A stretch of 64,000 nt of DNA, taken from assembly GCA_030055595.1 (NCBI GenBank), contig JASFYH010000004.1:20770-84769 (forward strand). The letters run 5' to 3'. This DNA is from Archaeoglobales archaeon. GTDB taxonomy: Archaea; Halobacteriota; Archaeoglobi; Archaeoglobales; Archaeoglobaceae. Position 1 is the stretch's first letter; every line of letters begins with the position of its first letter. Below, piece by piece: positions 1 to 10,547 of the stretch. The notes beneath the pieces are model-generated. The model did not search any database. It was not told the DNA's origin and saw nothing but the letters and a program-made list of their open reading frames with translations. The position numbers and the translations under genes are program-made.

Positions 1-58
1 CTTCAGATATTTAAGGGGACAATGCTAAGTTTTTTAACTTCTAAAGCGATTTTTTGAT

Positions 59-328
59 GTGAAGGTTCGAATAGAGTTTTACGCAACCCTGAGGGAGAGA
101 TTTGGAAAAAGCATAGAAGTTGAGTGCAACGGCACACTGAGAGATGCGTTCTTATCAGCTTCTAAGATCCTTGGTGAGGAATTTCTGAAAGAAGTTTTTG
201 ACGAAAATGGTTCCTACAGATTTGACAGGATCATTACCGTCAATGGAAGGAACATTAAAGATGAGCTAATCGAAAACCTTAAAGAGGGGGACAGAATCGC
301 GGTCTTTCCCCCAGTGGCGGGCGGATGA
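59..328 (+). CDS. MoaD/ThiS-family ubiquitin-like sulfur carrier protein
   Basis: 89 aa beta-grasp-like protein ending in the diagnostic ...VAGG C-terminus; overlaps the next ORF by 4 nt. Confidence 0.8.
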   Translation: MKVRIEFYATLRERFGKSIEVECNGTLRDAFLSASKILGEEFLKEVFDENGSYRFDRIITVNGRNIKDELIENLKEGDRIAVFPPVAGG

Positions 329-1416
329 TCCAAAAACTACAGCTTGAGCTCACAACAAAGTGCAATCTGAGCTGTGAATACTGTTTGAAACCACCACTTG
401 TTTCTGAGCTCGATAAAAATGCTGTAGAGAAGCTAAGCGGTGTTGCAAAGAAGTTCGTGCTATATGGCTATGGCGAGCCTTTGCTTCATGAAAAAATACT
501 GCACTTTGTCAAGGCTCTCGAGGGGGAAATTGTTGTTAGCACAAACGGCATGGTCGATGAGAACTTCTACGAAGTCGCAGAACTTGTCGATGTATTTGGA
601 ATCTCGCTTGATGTCAACAATGCATTGAGACATGGAATGGAGCTGAGCAAGATCTTTCGAAAGCTTGAAAATTTAAAAGGAGAGGCAATAGCTCAGATCG
701 TTTTAACGCAAGATAATCTACCTAATTTTCCAGAGCTTGCTCAGAGACTTGCTGAAAGAGGACTTGATATAATGGCTACGAATTTAATCGCTCCAAATTC
801 CGAAATTTACTCAAAGGCTTTATACTTCGAAGGCTCAAGGGCTAATGCGGATTTCCTGCATGTTGATGAGGATTTTGTTTTAAAGATCCTCAAAGCCCGA
901 AAGTCGGAGCCTGAGGAATTGAAGATGAGCAGTAAAGTAAATTTCTGTGCTTTGCTCGAAGCAAAAGACAGAGTTCAGAGGGCAAAAAAGAGCGAAGAGA
1001 TAATCGAAAAAGTCGAAGAACTTGCAAAAAGCTATGGTGTGGACTTTGTTAAACCGAAATTCTTTGGAGAAGCGGACCAGCGAGATTGCCCTTATAAAGA
1101 TTCTCTATTTGTAAGGGCGGATGCTAAGATTTCTCCTTGTATGCCATTTGCCTACACTCACAACGAGTTTGTCAACAGAAGGTCTATTGTTATTCGAGAG
1201 CATATTCTTGGAAACCTGAGTGAAGAAATTGACAAGATCGTTGAAATAAAAAGCAAATTTGAAAAGCTTCGCAAAGAGATGGATTTTCCTTGGTGTGGAG
1301 ACTGCGGGCACGTTGCGGGTTGCTGGTTCCTTGAAAATGGGATGGATTGTTATGCAAATAAACCTTCCTGCTCCAATTGTCTTTACAGTGCTGGCATAGC
1401 TAAATGCCTGATTTAG
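325..1416 (+). CDS. Radical SAM protein with C-terminal Cys-rich (SPASM/Twitch-like) region, resembling tungsten-enzyme rSAM maturases
   Basis: TTKCNLSCEYC (CxxxCxxC) N-terminal motif; C-terminal cysteine cluster CGDCGHVAGCWF...CYANKPSCSNC. Subfamily call is tentative. Confidence 0.7.
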   Translation: MIQKLQLELTTKCNLSCEYCLKPPLVSELDKNAVEKLSGVAKKFVLYGYGEPLLHEKILHFVKALEGEIVVSTNGMVDENFYEVAELVDVFGISLDVNNALRHGMELSKIFRKLENLKGEAIAQIVLTQDNLPNFPELAQRLAERGLDIMATNLIAPNSEIYSKALYFEGSRANADFLHVDEDFVLKILKARKSEPEELKMSSKVNFCALLEAKDRVQRAKKSEEIIEKVEELAKSYGVDFVKPKFFGEADQRDCPYKDSLFVRADAKISPCMPFAYTHNEFVNRRSIVIREHILGNLSEEIDKIVEIKSKFEKLRKEMDFPWCGDCGHVAGCWFLENGMDCYANKPSCSNCLYSAGIAKCLI

Positions 1417-1458
1417 AAAAACTTAGAAAAATTTTTTAGGAAGAGAGCAACTTTTTTT

Positions 1459-1929
1459 ATGCCTTTAACTCCAATGGAAGTTTACAAGCTTTTGCCAAAA
1501 ACCAACTGCAAGAAATGTGGCGAGCAAACATGTATGAGCTTCGCCTTCAAGCTCATCAACAGAGAAAAGAAGCTTGAAGACTGCAAACCACTATTCGAGG
1601 ATAAAAAATACGAAGTTCAGCTTAAAAAACTTCAAGAACTCGTTAAGCCCCTTGCTGAAGCTACAGAGACAGGTTTGATCGTAAAAAGCGAAAACTGCAA
1701 CGGCTGTGGAAACTGCATCGTCGTTTGCCCAGTTCACGTTGAAAAGGATCCCTATGGAGCGGGCATTGGCAAAGGCATTACGATCAAGGATCCGATCTAC
1801 CGCATTGAAAATGGCAAACTTGTGATCATGAACATGCACGCATGCAGAAGATATGGTAAAAGCAGAATTCTCTGCATCGTTTGCAGGGAGAACTGCCCAA
1901 CAGATGCGATCAGCTTTCTGGAGGGATGA
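1459..1929 (+). CDS. Iron-sulfur protein (4Fe-4S CFeSP-type N-terminal domain plus ferredoxin-like domain), formylmethanofuran dehydrogenase-associated
   Basis: NCKKCGEQTCMSFAF motif plus CNGCGNCIVVCP and CIVCRENCP cysteine motifs; stop overlaps the fwdB start (ATGA). Confidence 0.7.
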   Translation: MPLTPMEVYKLLPKTNCKKCGEQTCMSFAFKLINREKKLEDCKPLFEDKKYEVQLKKLQELVKPLAEATETGLIVKSENCNGCGNCIVVCPVHVEKDPYGAGIGKGITIKDPIYRIENGKLVIMNMHACRRYGKSRILCIVCRENCPTDAISFLEG

Positions 1930-3122
1930 AGATGATCTGCACCGCATGTTCTTGCCTTTGCGATGACGTTGAGCTTGTAGACGGAAAGGTGCTCCATGCA
2001 TGCGAGAGAGGCTACAAGCACATATCACGCTATAAAGAGCAGAGATCGAAGCCATTGGTTAATGGAAAAGAGGTGGATCTCGACAAAGCCATAGAGAGTG
2101 CAATTGAACTGCTAAAGTCCGCAAAAAGTCCCGCAATTTATGGGCTTGACACTTCAACAGTCGAAGCCCAGAGACTTGCGATTGAAATAGCGAAGAAGTT
2201 GAACTGCTACATCGACGACAACTCCTCGTTCTGCCTTGGAGAATTCGTTGAAGCAATTCTAAGGAAAGAGCTCCCGAGTGCAACGCTTGATGAGGTTAGA
2301 GACAAAGCTTACGTCATGATCTATTGGGGGGCAAATCCCTATCACAGCCTACCGAGGCACATGTCCCGCTATACCTATTACCCAAGGGGTGCCAAAAGGC
2401 AGAGAGGCTATGACGAGGATCGCTATCTCGTTGTTGTCGATCTTAGAAGAACAGAGACCGCAAAGCTTGCAAAGAAGAATGCAAGATTTATTCAGGTTCA
2501 AAACGATCTTGAGCTTATTGAATCATTTAACAAAGCCTTAGAAGGCAAGGCGGGTAAATATGAAGTTGCAAGCATTCTAAGAGAAATGAAGAAAGCGGAC
2601 TTCAACGTCGTATTTGGTGGGCTTGGTCTTAAATACGGGCTAAAAAATAACTTTAAGGCTTTTATAGAGCTTATTAGAAAAATAAACGAATTTGCTCCGC
2701 TCTACTTTATTCCAGCGGGCTTTCATGCGAACATGCGTGGATTTAATGAGACCCTTTTTGAGGCGGTTGGAGCGGTGAACAAGTTCAGCTTCTCTTCTGC
2801 AAATTCATCGCCAGAATTTGCATTCACAGAGCTTTTGAAAAGCGAGAAGATCGACACCGCACTCATTGTTGGCACAGATCCAATCGCTTCTTTGCCCTAC
2901 GAGGTTTCGAGCAAGCTTGCAAAAGTCAATAAGATCGTTTTTGATCCTCGCTTCTCCTTGACTGCCAGAGTTTCTGAAGTTGTTCTGCCGTCCGCATTTT
3001 CTGGGATCGAATGCGGTGGCGAAATGGTAAGAAGTGATGGTGTAAGGATCAAATTGTCCCCAATTGCTAAAGCTGAAGTTGATGATGTTTACGTGCTTAA
3101 AAGAATTCTGGAGGGATTGTGA
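1926..3122 (+). CDS. fwdB: Formylmethanofuran dehydrogenase subunit B
   Basis: MKMICTACSCLCDDVEL N-terminus (CxxCxxxC), molybdopterin oxidoreductase-like body; ATG at 1926 preferred over the ORF-track start at 1881 because it gives an ATGA overlap. Confidence 0.85.
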   Translation: MKMICTACSCLCDDVELVDGKVLHACERGYKHISRYKEQRSKPLVNGKEVDLDKAIESAIELLKSAKSPAIYGLDTSTVEAQRLAIEIAKKLNCYIDDNSSFCLGEFVEAILRKELPSATLDEVRDKAYVMIYWGANPYHSLPRHMSRYTYYPRGAKRQRGYDEDRYLVVVDLRRTETAKLAKKNARFIQVQNDLELIESFNKALEGKAGKYEVASILREMKKADFNVVFGGLGLKYGLKNNFKAFIELIRKINEFAPLYFIPAGFHANMRGFNETLFEAVGAVNKFSFSSANSSPEFAFTELLKSEKIDTALIVGTDPIASLPYEVSSKLAKVNKIVFDPRFSLTARVSEVVLPSAFSGIECGGEMVRSDGVRIKLSPIAKAEVDDVYVLKRILEGL

Positions 3123-3469
3123 TGATCCGTTTAACAAAGCTGATGAAGTTCGAGGCTAACATAGTTATTGCAAGACTCTCGCAGGAGAGCAAGAAAGCAA
3201 CGATCTATCTACATCCTGAATTTGCAAAGAGAAGTGGAATAAATGAAGGCGACGTGGTGAGCGTTGCAAGAGCGGGCAAAGAGTTAAAATTCAGAGTAAA
3301 GTTTCTTGAAACCGCTCCAGAAAACGGTGGGATCATTCCGAACTCGATTTTTGCAAACTATCTGAGCGACTTTGGAAACTTCAAGAGTTTTAAGGTAGAT
3401 ATAGAGTTGGGTGAGGGCAATGAGAGCATAGAGGAGGAGGTAATAAGTATTATCATGCAAAAGAAGTGA
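3119..3469 (+). CDS. fwdD: Formylmethanofuran dehydrogenase subunit D (molybdopterin dinucleotide-binding)
   Basis: Short MopDN-binding-like protein directly downstream of and overlapping fwdB. Confidence 0.7.
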   Translation: MMIRLTKLMKFEANIVIARLSQESKKATIYLHPEFAKRSGINEGDVVSVARAGKELKFRVKFLETAPENGGIIPNSIFANYLSDFGNFKSFKVDIELGEGNESIEEEVISIIMQKK

Positions 3470-3551
3470 AGCTGTGGCGAAAAATAAAAAAAGGAGATGA
3501 TAAACGCTCTACTGTGCAAAAAGCTTTATTTATTCATGCTAAATTTCATCC

Positions 3552-6500
3552 ATGGATGCTACCCTCGACAAGTTTTTCCCTCTTTACGACAAAGAGCCAG
3601 ATAACGATTATTGTGCTGTTGAAAGCATAAAGGAATACCACAAAATGTTAAGCGAGAAACTTGAAGAAGCCTATAAGATCGCTGAGATTGCAAGAGCCAA
3701 AGCTCTTGATCCTGAGCCAAAAGTCGAGATTTTAATTGCAAAAGACATGGCTGAGAGAGTTGAGAAGCTAATAGGGCTTAATGGTGTTTCTAAAAGAATC
3801 AAGGAGCTTGAAGAAGGGGGAATGGAAAGGGACAAGATCTGCTTTAGGATCTCTGATGAGATCGTCGAGGGAAAATTTGGTAAAATGGACTATTTAGAGG
3901 CAATAGATAAAGCCATAAGGACTGCTGTTGCTATAATGACTGAAGGAGTCGTTGCTGCACCAATTGAAGGGATTGCAAAGGTTTCAATTGACAAAAACAA
4001 CGATGGGAGCAATTTTTTGAAGGTTTACTACGCTGGACCAATAAGAAGCGCTGGAGGGACTGCACAGGTAATTTCTGTTCTTATCGCAGACTACGTTCGC
4101 AGGAAAGTTGGCTTAGGAAGATACATTCCAACTGAAGAGGAGATCCTCAGGTATTGCGAGGAGATCCAGCTTTACAAAAAGGTTGCCAATTTGCAGTATC
4201 TGCCGAGCGATGACGAAATTAGGCTGATCGTCTCTAACTGCCCGATCTGCATAGATGGTGAGCCTACCGAAGATGCGGAAGTTTCAGGCTACAGAAATCT
4301 GCCGAGAGTTGAAACAAACAGAGTCAGGGGAGGGATGGCTTTAATAATAGCGGAAGGAATAGCCCTGAAAGCTCCGAAGCTCAAGAAGATGGTTGATGCA
4401 CTGAAGATCGATGGCTGGGAGTGGCTTGATAAGCTGATCAAGAAAGATACTGAGGAGGAAATCGATGTGAAGCCTCGAAGTAAGTATTTGTCAGATCTTG
4501 TTGCAGGAAGACCTGTATTGAGTCATCCTTCTAGAAAGGGTGGCTTTAGGTTAAGATATGGCAGAGCAAGAAACTCTGGTTTGGCAACAGTAGGAATCAA
4601 TCCCGCAACTATGGTCTTAATCGACTTCGTAGCCATAGGAACTCAGTTGAAAATTGAAAGACCGGGTAAAGCGGGGGCGGTTGTGCCGGTAACTACGATC
4701 GAAGGCCCTACTGTAAGGCTGAAAAATGGAGACGTTGTTAAGATACGCAGTGTCAAAGAAGCACTTGAATTGAAGAATGAAGTTGATAAGATCCTCGATC
4801 TCGGTGAGATCCTCATAAACTATGGCGACTTTCTTGAAAACAATCACCCGCTCATTCCCGCTTCTTATTGCAAAGAATGGTGGACTCTTGAAACTGGGAT
4901 CAAAGATCAGCAGATCGATGAGGAGACCGCATTAAAGTTTTCCGACGAATTTGGGGTTCCAATGCATCCCGATTTCACTTATCTCTGGCACGATATCAGC
5001 ATTGAGGACTTTTGCTATCTCAGAGATTTCATAAGCTCACGTGGAAAAATTGAAGGGCAGAGAAAGAGCTGTCTCTTTTTGCCATTCGATAAAAGAGCTA
5101 AGGAGATCCTCGAGAATTTGATCGTTGAGCACAAGGTGAGGGAGGGAATTGTCATTGAGAAATGGAAAGTTCTCGTGAGATGCCTTGGACTTGATTTCAA
5201 GCTGAGAAAACTGGGTGAGGTTCAGGGAGAAAACGTAATTGAAGCAATAAAGAACGTCTCAGGAATAACAGTTCGCATGAAGGCTCCTTCAAGGATTGGA
5301 GCAAGAATGGGGCGTCCTGAGAAGGCTAAGGAAAGGAAGATGAGCCCTCCGCCACACTTGCTATTTCCCGTTAGCTTTGCTGGGGGAAAAAGAAGAGATG
5401 TAAAAAGTGCTCTGGATCACAAAAACGGCTATAATTCTGCAAAAGGTTTGATAGAGGTCGAAGTAGCCTTAAGAAGGTGCAAAGTTTGTGGTAAAGAGAC
5501 TTTTTGGCTCAAATGCGAATGTGGTGGTGAAACAGAGCAGATCTACTACTGTCCAAAGTGCAGAATTAAAAGCGAGTCTGAGTTTTGCAAAAAGTGCGGA
5601 AGCGAGGCAAGAGGATACATGAAAAGGACTGTTGATATAAAGGCTCTCTACGACAATGCAATAAAAAATCTCGGCGAGCACGATGATCTTGAAATAGTTA
5701 AGGGCGTAATAGGGCTTACTTCTAAAAATAAAGTTCCAGAGAGAGTTGAAAAGGGGATCTTAAGGGCAAAACATGGCGTTTATGTCTTCAAAGACGGGAC
5801 GATCAGATACGACATGACAGATCTGCCCTTGACACACTTCAAACCCAAAGAGGTAGGTGTGAGCGTTGAGAAGCTAAGGGAGCTGGGGTATACGAGAGAC
5901 TACTTGGGTGTTGAACTTAAAAACGAGGATCAGATCTTAGAGTTGAAGCCACAGGATATAGTCATCTCGAAATACTGCGCGGAATACCTTGTAAAGGTGG
6001 CAAAGTTCATTGACGATCTTCTGGCTAAGTTCTACAAGCTTGAGCCATTCTACAATATAGAAAAGCCAGAAGACCTTATAGGGCACTTGGTTATTGGCTT
6101 GGCTCCACATACTTCTGCGGGAGTCCTTGGAAGGATCATCGGTTTCGCAGATATTTTGGGTGGTTATGCTCATCCATACTTCCATGCAGCAAAGCGAAGA
6201 AATTGCGATGGCGACGAAGATTGCGTGATGCTCCTACTTGATGGTTTGTTAAACTTTTCAAGGCATTTCCTGCCAGAAAAGCGTGGGGGACAGATGGATG
6301 CTCCTCTTGTGCTTACAGTGATCGTTGATCCAAGGGAAGTCGATAAAGAAGTCCACAACATGGACGTTGTTTCTCACTATCCATTGGAGTTTTATAAGGC
6401 AACACTTGAGTTCGCAAATCCAAAGGAGTGTGAAGATCTTATAGAAAAAGTCAAGGATCGACTAAGCTCAGAAACAAGATTCTGCACACTCAAATTTACG

Positions 6501-6947
6501 CACGATACAGATATAGGACTTGGACTAAAAGAGAGTGCATACAAAAAGCTCAAGACGATGGAAGAAAAAGTCGAAAAGCAGATGGAGCTTGCAAGAAAGA
6601 TCTTAGCGGTTGACGAGCATGATGTCGCTGAAAGGGTAATAACGATCCACTTCTTGCCAGATATAATTGGAAATCTGAGAGCATTTTCAAGGCAGGAATT
6701 CAGATGTGTCAATTGCAACGAGAAATTCCGCAGACTTCCTTTAAGTGGTAAATGCAGAAAATGCGGTGGCAATTTAACACTCACAGTGCACAGTAGTTCC
6801 ATAGTGAAGTATCTTGAGCTTTCTAAGAAGCTCTGTGAGAATTACGCCATATCTGACTACACAAAGCAGAGGTTGAAATTGATCGAATACGAGATAAAGT
6901 CGCTACTTATGGAGAGCAAGCAGATCACTCTTGTCGATGTTTTTTAA
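3552..6947 (+). CDS. polC: DNA polymerase D (Pol II) large subunit DP2
   Basis: 1131 aa; archaeal DP2 landmarks including YYAGPIRSAGGTAQ, RGGMALIIAEG, KAKERKMSPPPH, LLDGLLNFSRHFLPEKRGGQMDAPLVL and Cys clusters. No intein seen. Confidence 0.95.
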   Translation: MDATLDKFFPLYDKEPDNDYCAVESIKEYHKMLSEKLEEAYKIAEIARAKALDPEPKVEILIAKDMAERVEKLIGLNGVSKRIKELEEGGMERDKICFRISDEIVEGKFGKMDYLEAIDKAIRTAVAIMTEGVVAAPIEGIAKVSIDKNNDGSNFLKVYYAGPIRSAGGTAQVISVLIADYVRRKVGLGRYIPTEEEILRYCEEIQLYKKVANLQYLPSDDEIRLIVSNCPICIDGEPTEDAEVSGYRNLPRVETNRVRGGMALIIAEGIALKAPKLKKMVDALKIDGWEWLDKLIKKDTEEEIDVKPRSKYLSDLVAGRPVLSHPSRKGGFRLRYGRARNSGLATVGINPATMVLIDFVAIGTQLKIERPGKAGAVVPVTTIEGPTVRLKNGDVVKIRSVKEALELKNEVDKILDLGEILINYGDFLENNHPLIPASYCKEWWTLETGIKDQQIDEETALKFSDEFGVPMHPDFTYLWHDISIEDFCYLRDFISSRGKIEGQRKSCLFLPFDKRAKEILENLIVEHKVREGIVIEKWKVLVRCLGLDFKLRKLGEVQGENVIEAIKNVSGITVRMKAPSRIGARMGRPEKAKERKMSPPPHLLFPVSFAGGKRRDVKSALDHKNGYNSAKGLIEVEVALRRCKVCGKETFWLKCECGGETEQIYYCPKCRIKSESEFCKKCGSEARGYMKRTVDIKALYDNAIKNLGEHDDLEIVKGVIGLTSKNKVPERVEKGILRAKHGVYVFKDGTIRYDMTDLPLTHFKPKEVGVSVEKLRELGYTRDYLGVELKNEDQILELKPQDIVISKYCAEYLVKVAKFIDDLLAKFYKLEPFYNIEKPEDLIGHLVIGLAPHTSAGVLGRIIGFADILGGYAHPYFHAAKRRNCDGDEDCVMLLLDGLLNFSRHFLPEKRGGQMDAPLVLTVIVDPREVDKEVHNMDVVSHYPLEFYKATLEFANPKECEDLIEKVKDRLSSETRFCTLKFTHDTDIGLGLKESAYKKLKTMEEKVEKQMELARKILAVDEHDVAERVITIHFLPDIIGNLRAFSRQEFRCVNCNEKFRRLPLSGKCRKCGGNLTLTVHSSSIVKYLELSKKLCENYAISDYTKQRLKLIEYEIKSLLMESKQITLVDVF

Positions 6948-7036
6948 CTTTTAAATCAACTTTCTACATCTTTAATCTGGTTCACAAAAATTTTTAGCAT
7001 TTTGCGAGATTAACTCCACAAAATTTAGAAGCAATA

Positions 7037-8803
7037 TTATTTACCCCAGAAAGGATTTTCCTTCCTTTTTATTTCTAAATATTCCATAAAAGCCTTTTTA
7101 GTTTCCTCATCAAAAGAGCTGAGAAGCTCTCTCTCGATGATCTTCGCATGCTTCTCTGGAACCTCGACGTAGAGAACTTCGTCGCCTTCAAGCTGTCTGC
7201 CTATGGTGACGTCTTCAATCGCAATCGCAAGCTCTTCGCCAGCCTTTGCAATCGCCACATTTTTGCCTTCTTTCTGCATACTCCTTACTTCACTTACTTT
7301 GCTCCCGTCAGGCTTTATCAGCTCTGAACCTCTCCTAAGCTCTCCCGCAAGTATTTTGGCACCAATGATTGCGGGCTTGCTTCTTCTGAAGACAAATTCC
7401 TTTAGGAGTTTTACCTTTCCGGGTTTGATCAAAGCTTCTATTCTCTGCTTTTCTCTCGTAACCTTCAATTCATCCCGCCATTTTAGGAAGTTGTCGATGA
7501 TCGTATAGATTATGTCGCCCTCAAAGATCTTAGCTCCATACTTTCGAGCCTCTTCTTCCGCCTCAGGCGATATTTTAACGTTGAAAGCCAAAACCGCCTT
7601 GTTTACTTCCTCTTTATTTGTTGAGACATCTACGACATCTCTTTTGTCAACCTCCCCGACTTCTGCCTTCTTTATTGGAATTCCGTGCGCTTTGAGCTCA
7701 TTTATCATCGCCTCAAGAGAACCTATGGTATCTGTTTTGAGCACGACTCCCTCCCCCTCTGTTCTTATTGCGATTTCCTCGTATTCCTTCCTAACTCTCT
7801 CTCTGAACCTTTCAACATCTTCATCGCTCTCTACAACCTCAAACTCGCTTCCTGCGATCGCTTTTTCGAGATTTGGCGCAACGATCTTTATTCCCGCTGC
7901 AGCGGTTATGCTCTCCACTCGCATGAACTTGCTCTCAACCCTCATCTCTCTCGCAGGTGGTGGCTTCAGTATTGCCTTTACATTCGTAACGATCACGTCA
8001 TCTTTGCCTCCGATCGCAATTCTATCGCCAACTTTTAGCGTTCCATCGTAGATGATGGCATCGCAAGTTACCCCGACACCTCTTTCTTCTTTGATCTCAA
8101 GAATTGTTCCCTTCGCCTTGCCCTCAACCTGAAGCTTCAGACTATTGACAAGGTATCTTTGGGCAAGTCCAAGAAGGATCATCAAAAGCTCTGGAATTCC
8201 CTCCCCAGTCAGCCCAGAGACTGGAATTATTGCAACTGTCTTCGTGAAGTCTTTTATTCTGTCAAATCGATCACAGCTAAATCCATATTTGTAAAGGCTT
8301 GCAACGAGTTCGTAGATCTTCGTGTCCAAATTCCTCTTAGCAAAGTCTTCCTGAAGTGCGTAGCTTTTTATGAACGACTCGTTATCCTTACTCTGCCAGC
8401 CCGCAATTCTGTCGATCTTGTTCGCAGCAACAACAAAAGGGGTTTTAAACGTCCTTAAGATCGTTATCGCTTCTTCTGTCTGTGGCATCACTCCTTCATT
8501 TATATCGATGACGAGAATTGCAAGATCCGCTAAAGCCCCCCCTCTCTTCCTCAGATTTGTAAAAGCCTTATGACCAGGGGTATCAATAAAAAGAAGTCCG
8601 GGGAGATTGATATTCGGTCTCCAGATCTCCTTGCAGATACCCTCTATGATCTTAATCGGAATTTCTGTCGCACCTATGTGCTGAGTGATTCCGCCAGCTT
8701 CCTTCGCAGCAACCCTGCTTTTTCTGATTCTGTCAAGTATAGTAGTCTTTCCATGATCGACATGTCCAAGAACTGCTACGATCGGAGTCCTTATATTCTT
8801 CAT
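7037..8803 (-). CDS. infB: Archaeal translation initiation factor aIF5B (IF-2)
   Basis: [27 protein letters not shown] GTPase motifs. Confidence 0.95.
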   Translation of the reverse strand: MKNIRTPIVAVLGHVDHGKTTILDRIRKSRVAAKEAGGITQHIGATEIPIKIIEGICKEIWRPNINLPGLLFIDTPGHKAFTNLRKRGGALADLAILVIDINEGVMPQTEEAITILRTFKTPFVVAANKIDRIAGWQSKDNESFIKSYALQEDFAKRNLDTKIYELVASLYKYGFSCDRFDRIKDFTKTVAIIPVSGLTGEGIPELLMILLGLAQRYLVNSLKLQVEGKAKGTILEIKEERGVGVTCDAIIYDGTLKVGDRIAIGGKDDVIVTNVKAILKPPPAREMRVESKFMRVESITAAAGIKIVAPNLEKAIAGSEFEVVESDEDVERFRERVRKEYEEIAIRTEGEGVVLKTDTIGSLEAMINELKAHGIPIKKAEVGEVDKRDVVDVSTNKEEVNKAVLAFNVKISPEAEEEARKYGAKIFEGDIIYTIIDNFLKWRDELKVTREKQRIEALIKPGKVKLLKEFVFRRSKPAIIGAKILAGELRRGSELIKPDGSKVSEVRSMQKEGKNVAIAKAGEELAIAIEDVTIGRQLEGDEVLYVEVPEKHAKIIERELLSSFDEETKKAFMEYLEIKRKENPFWGK

Positions 8804-9252
8804 TTCTCGTATACCCAGACATCGTTTTCTCTTCTGTAGCTTAGAATTTCTTCTTCTCTAAAGAATAGCTTTATTTCCCTTTCGGCTGAGGCTATAGAAT
8901 CTGATGCGTGAACAACGTTCCTTCCCAAATCTAAGCCAAAGTCACCTCGAATTGTTCCGGGCTCAGCTTCAGCGGGATTTGTTGCTCCAACGAGTTTTCT
9001 AACGACCTTAACCGCATTTTTCCCCTCAACAACCATCGCAACAACTGGAGCACTGGTTATGTAAGCAACAAGAGAAGAAAAGAAGGGTTTAGCTTTGTGC
9101 TCCGCATAGTGCTCTTCTGCAAGTTCTTTAGAAATTCTAAGCATTTTCATCGCAACAAGCTTCAGACCCTTTCTTTCAAGCCTTGAAATGATCTCTCCAG
9201 CAAGTCCTCTCTGCACGCCGTCAGGTTTCACCATTACAAAAGTCCTTTCCAC
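8800..9252 (-). CDS. ndk: Nucleoside diphosphate kinase
   Basis: [16 protein letters not shown] and NVVHASDS active-site motif. Confidence 0.95.
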   Translation of the reverse strand: MERTFVMVKPDGVQRGLAGEIISRLERKGLKLVAMKMLRISKELAEEHYAEHKAKPFFSSLVAYITSAPVVAMVVEGKNAVKVVRKLVGATNPAEAEPGTIRGDFGLDLGRNVVHASDSIASAEREIKLFFREEEILSYRRENDVWVYEK

Positions 9253-9256
9253 GGAA

Positions 9257-9436
9257 TCACCTTCCCTTCTCGTAAACTTTTGTCCACTTCAGTTTTCTTG
9301 GACTTCTGCCAAGTTTATAGTTTTTCTCGCACTTTCCACTGCAGAAGTAAATTGTTCTGCCATCCTTTCTGACAAGGCTTTTTCCTGTGCCCGGTTCAAT
9401 TTCGGCGCCACAAAAAGAGCAGATCTTAGCTTCCAT
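9257..9436 (-). CDS. rpl24e: Ribosomal protein L24e
   Basis: Hand-translated 59 aa ORF absent from the ORF track: [59 protein letters not shown]; CxxC...CxxxC finger and typical synteny with S28e/L7Ae. Confidence 0.9.
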   Translation of the reverse strand: MEAKICSFCGAEIEPGTGKSLVRKDGRTIYFCSGKCEKNYKLGRSPRKLKWTKVYEKGR

Positions 9437-9437
9437 A

Positions 9438-9647
9438 CTACTTCACCGCCAGCTTTCTTGCTTCTCTTGAGGTTTCTTTTATCATGAGTATGTCTCCGAC
9501 TTTTACTGGTCCAAAGACGTTTCTTGTAATTATTCTGCCCGCATTCTCGCCAGCAAGCACTTTAACCTTCACTTGTGTAACTTCCCCATGCATTCCAGTC
9601 CTACCAATGATCTCCATCACTTCTGCTGGCTGGACATCTTCTTCCAT
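9438..9647 (-). CDS. rps28e: Ribosomal protein S28e
   Basis: [19 protein letters not shown] ... [13 protein letters not shown]...REARKL. Confidence 0.93.
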   Translation of the reverse strand: MEEDVQPAEVMEIIGRTGMHGEVTQVKVKVLAGENAGRIITRNVFGPVKVGDILMIKETSREARKLAVK

Positions 9648-9653
9648 AGTTCA

Positions 9654-10013
9654 TCACTTCTTTAAGCCCTTGAGCTTCTCAACAATTGAAGATAGCTCCT
9701 TTTTTGCATTTCCCTCGTCGATAATCGCTGCAGAAGCACAGTTCACGTCGATCTTGATTGCTTTGCCAATGTCCGCCTTGCTTTTCACGTAAACGTATGG
9801 GATGTTCTTCTCCTCGCACAACAATGGCAGATGGGCTACAACTTCTGGAGGATCAACATCCATCGCAATGTAAACAAGCTTTGCTATCCCTCTTTCTACT
9901 GCCTTTGTTGTCTCGTTCGTGCCTTTTCTTACTTTGCCCGTCTCTCTCGACTTCTCAAGCAGAGCTAAAGCTTCATTCTGCAGATCTTGTGGAACTTCAA
10001 ACCTTATATACAT
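9654..10013 (-). CDS. rpl7ae: Ribosomal protein L7Ae
   Basis: [47 protein letters not shown] signature. Confidence 0.95.
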   Translation of the reverse strand: MYIRFEVPQDLQNEALALLEKSRETGKVRKGTNETTKAVERGIAKLVYIAMDVDPPEVVAHLPLLCEEKNIPYVYVKSKADIGKAIKIDVNCASAAIIDEGNAKKELSSIVEKLKGLKK

Positions 10014-10256
10014 GGATTCACCTCCTTTCTTGCGTCATCATTCATCGGTTCAAAACCCAATGACTTCCGCTATTTTAAGCTTTTTGGTTAGGCATCTTTT
10101 AGTAGAGTCAGAGCATATGAAATTTGTTTTTCCAAGTAATAAATTAACAGGCACTTCTTTGCGATCTTTATTCTAGCCAATGTCAAACATGTCTATTTAT
10201 TTTTTAAAAAGCTACCGAAAAATTTATATATCTACCACGCAAAGTTTATATACTGC

Positions 10257-10547
10257 ATGACCAATCTCGGTGCTCTCGGAAGACCCGAAAAACTAACCAA
10301 ATCGGGGATGCTTTTAGTTCGGATTCAACCTACAAACCTTCCAAAAATTGGTGACAAGGTCGTCACAAGGAAAATGGAGCAAGTTGGAATAGTTTACGAT
10401 ATAATAGGTCCAATAATCTCGCCTTACGCGTTAATTAAGCCAAATAAGGTTGTTTATGAGGATCTTTTCGTGGTGAAAGGATATGGTGGAAGTAGAAAAG
10501 GTTCGGGAAAAGGAAGTAGAAAAGGAAGTAGAAAGAAAGGAGATTGA
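10257..10547 (+). CDS. H/ACA RNP subunit Gar1-like protein
   Basis: [31 protein letters not shown] core plus basic Gly/Arg/Ser/Lys C-tail; immediately upstream of tfb. Confidence 0.85.
   Translation: MTNLGALGRPEKLTKSGMLLVRIQPTNLPKIGDKVVTRKMEQVGIVYDIIGPIISPYALIKPNKVVYEDLFVVKGYGGSRKGSGKGSRKGSRKKGD

Noticed and set aside
1591-2055. 154-aa minus-strand ORF across the FeS/fwdB junction
   Set aside because: Antisense to two well-supported genes, no start signals or domain similarity.
3552-6947. Possible intein in DP2 polymerase
   Set aside because: Continuous DP2 motifs with no intein splice blocks or inserted endonuclease domain.
7203-8839. Several plus-strand ORFs (up to 179 aa) antisense to infB
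   Set aside because: Ser/Leu-rich translations with no recognisable domain, opposite a certain CDS; shadow ORFs.
10031-10046. C/D box sRNA gene upstream of L7Ae
   Set aside because: C-box-like ATGATGA is present but no D box (CUGA) or C'/D' pair at suitable spacing.
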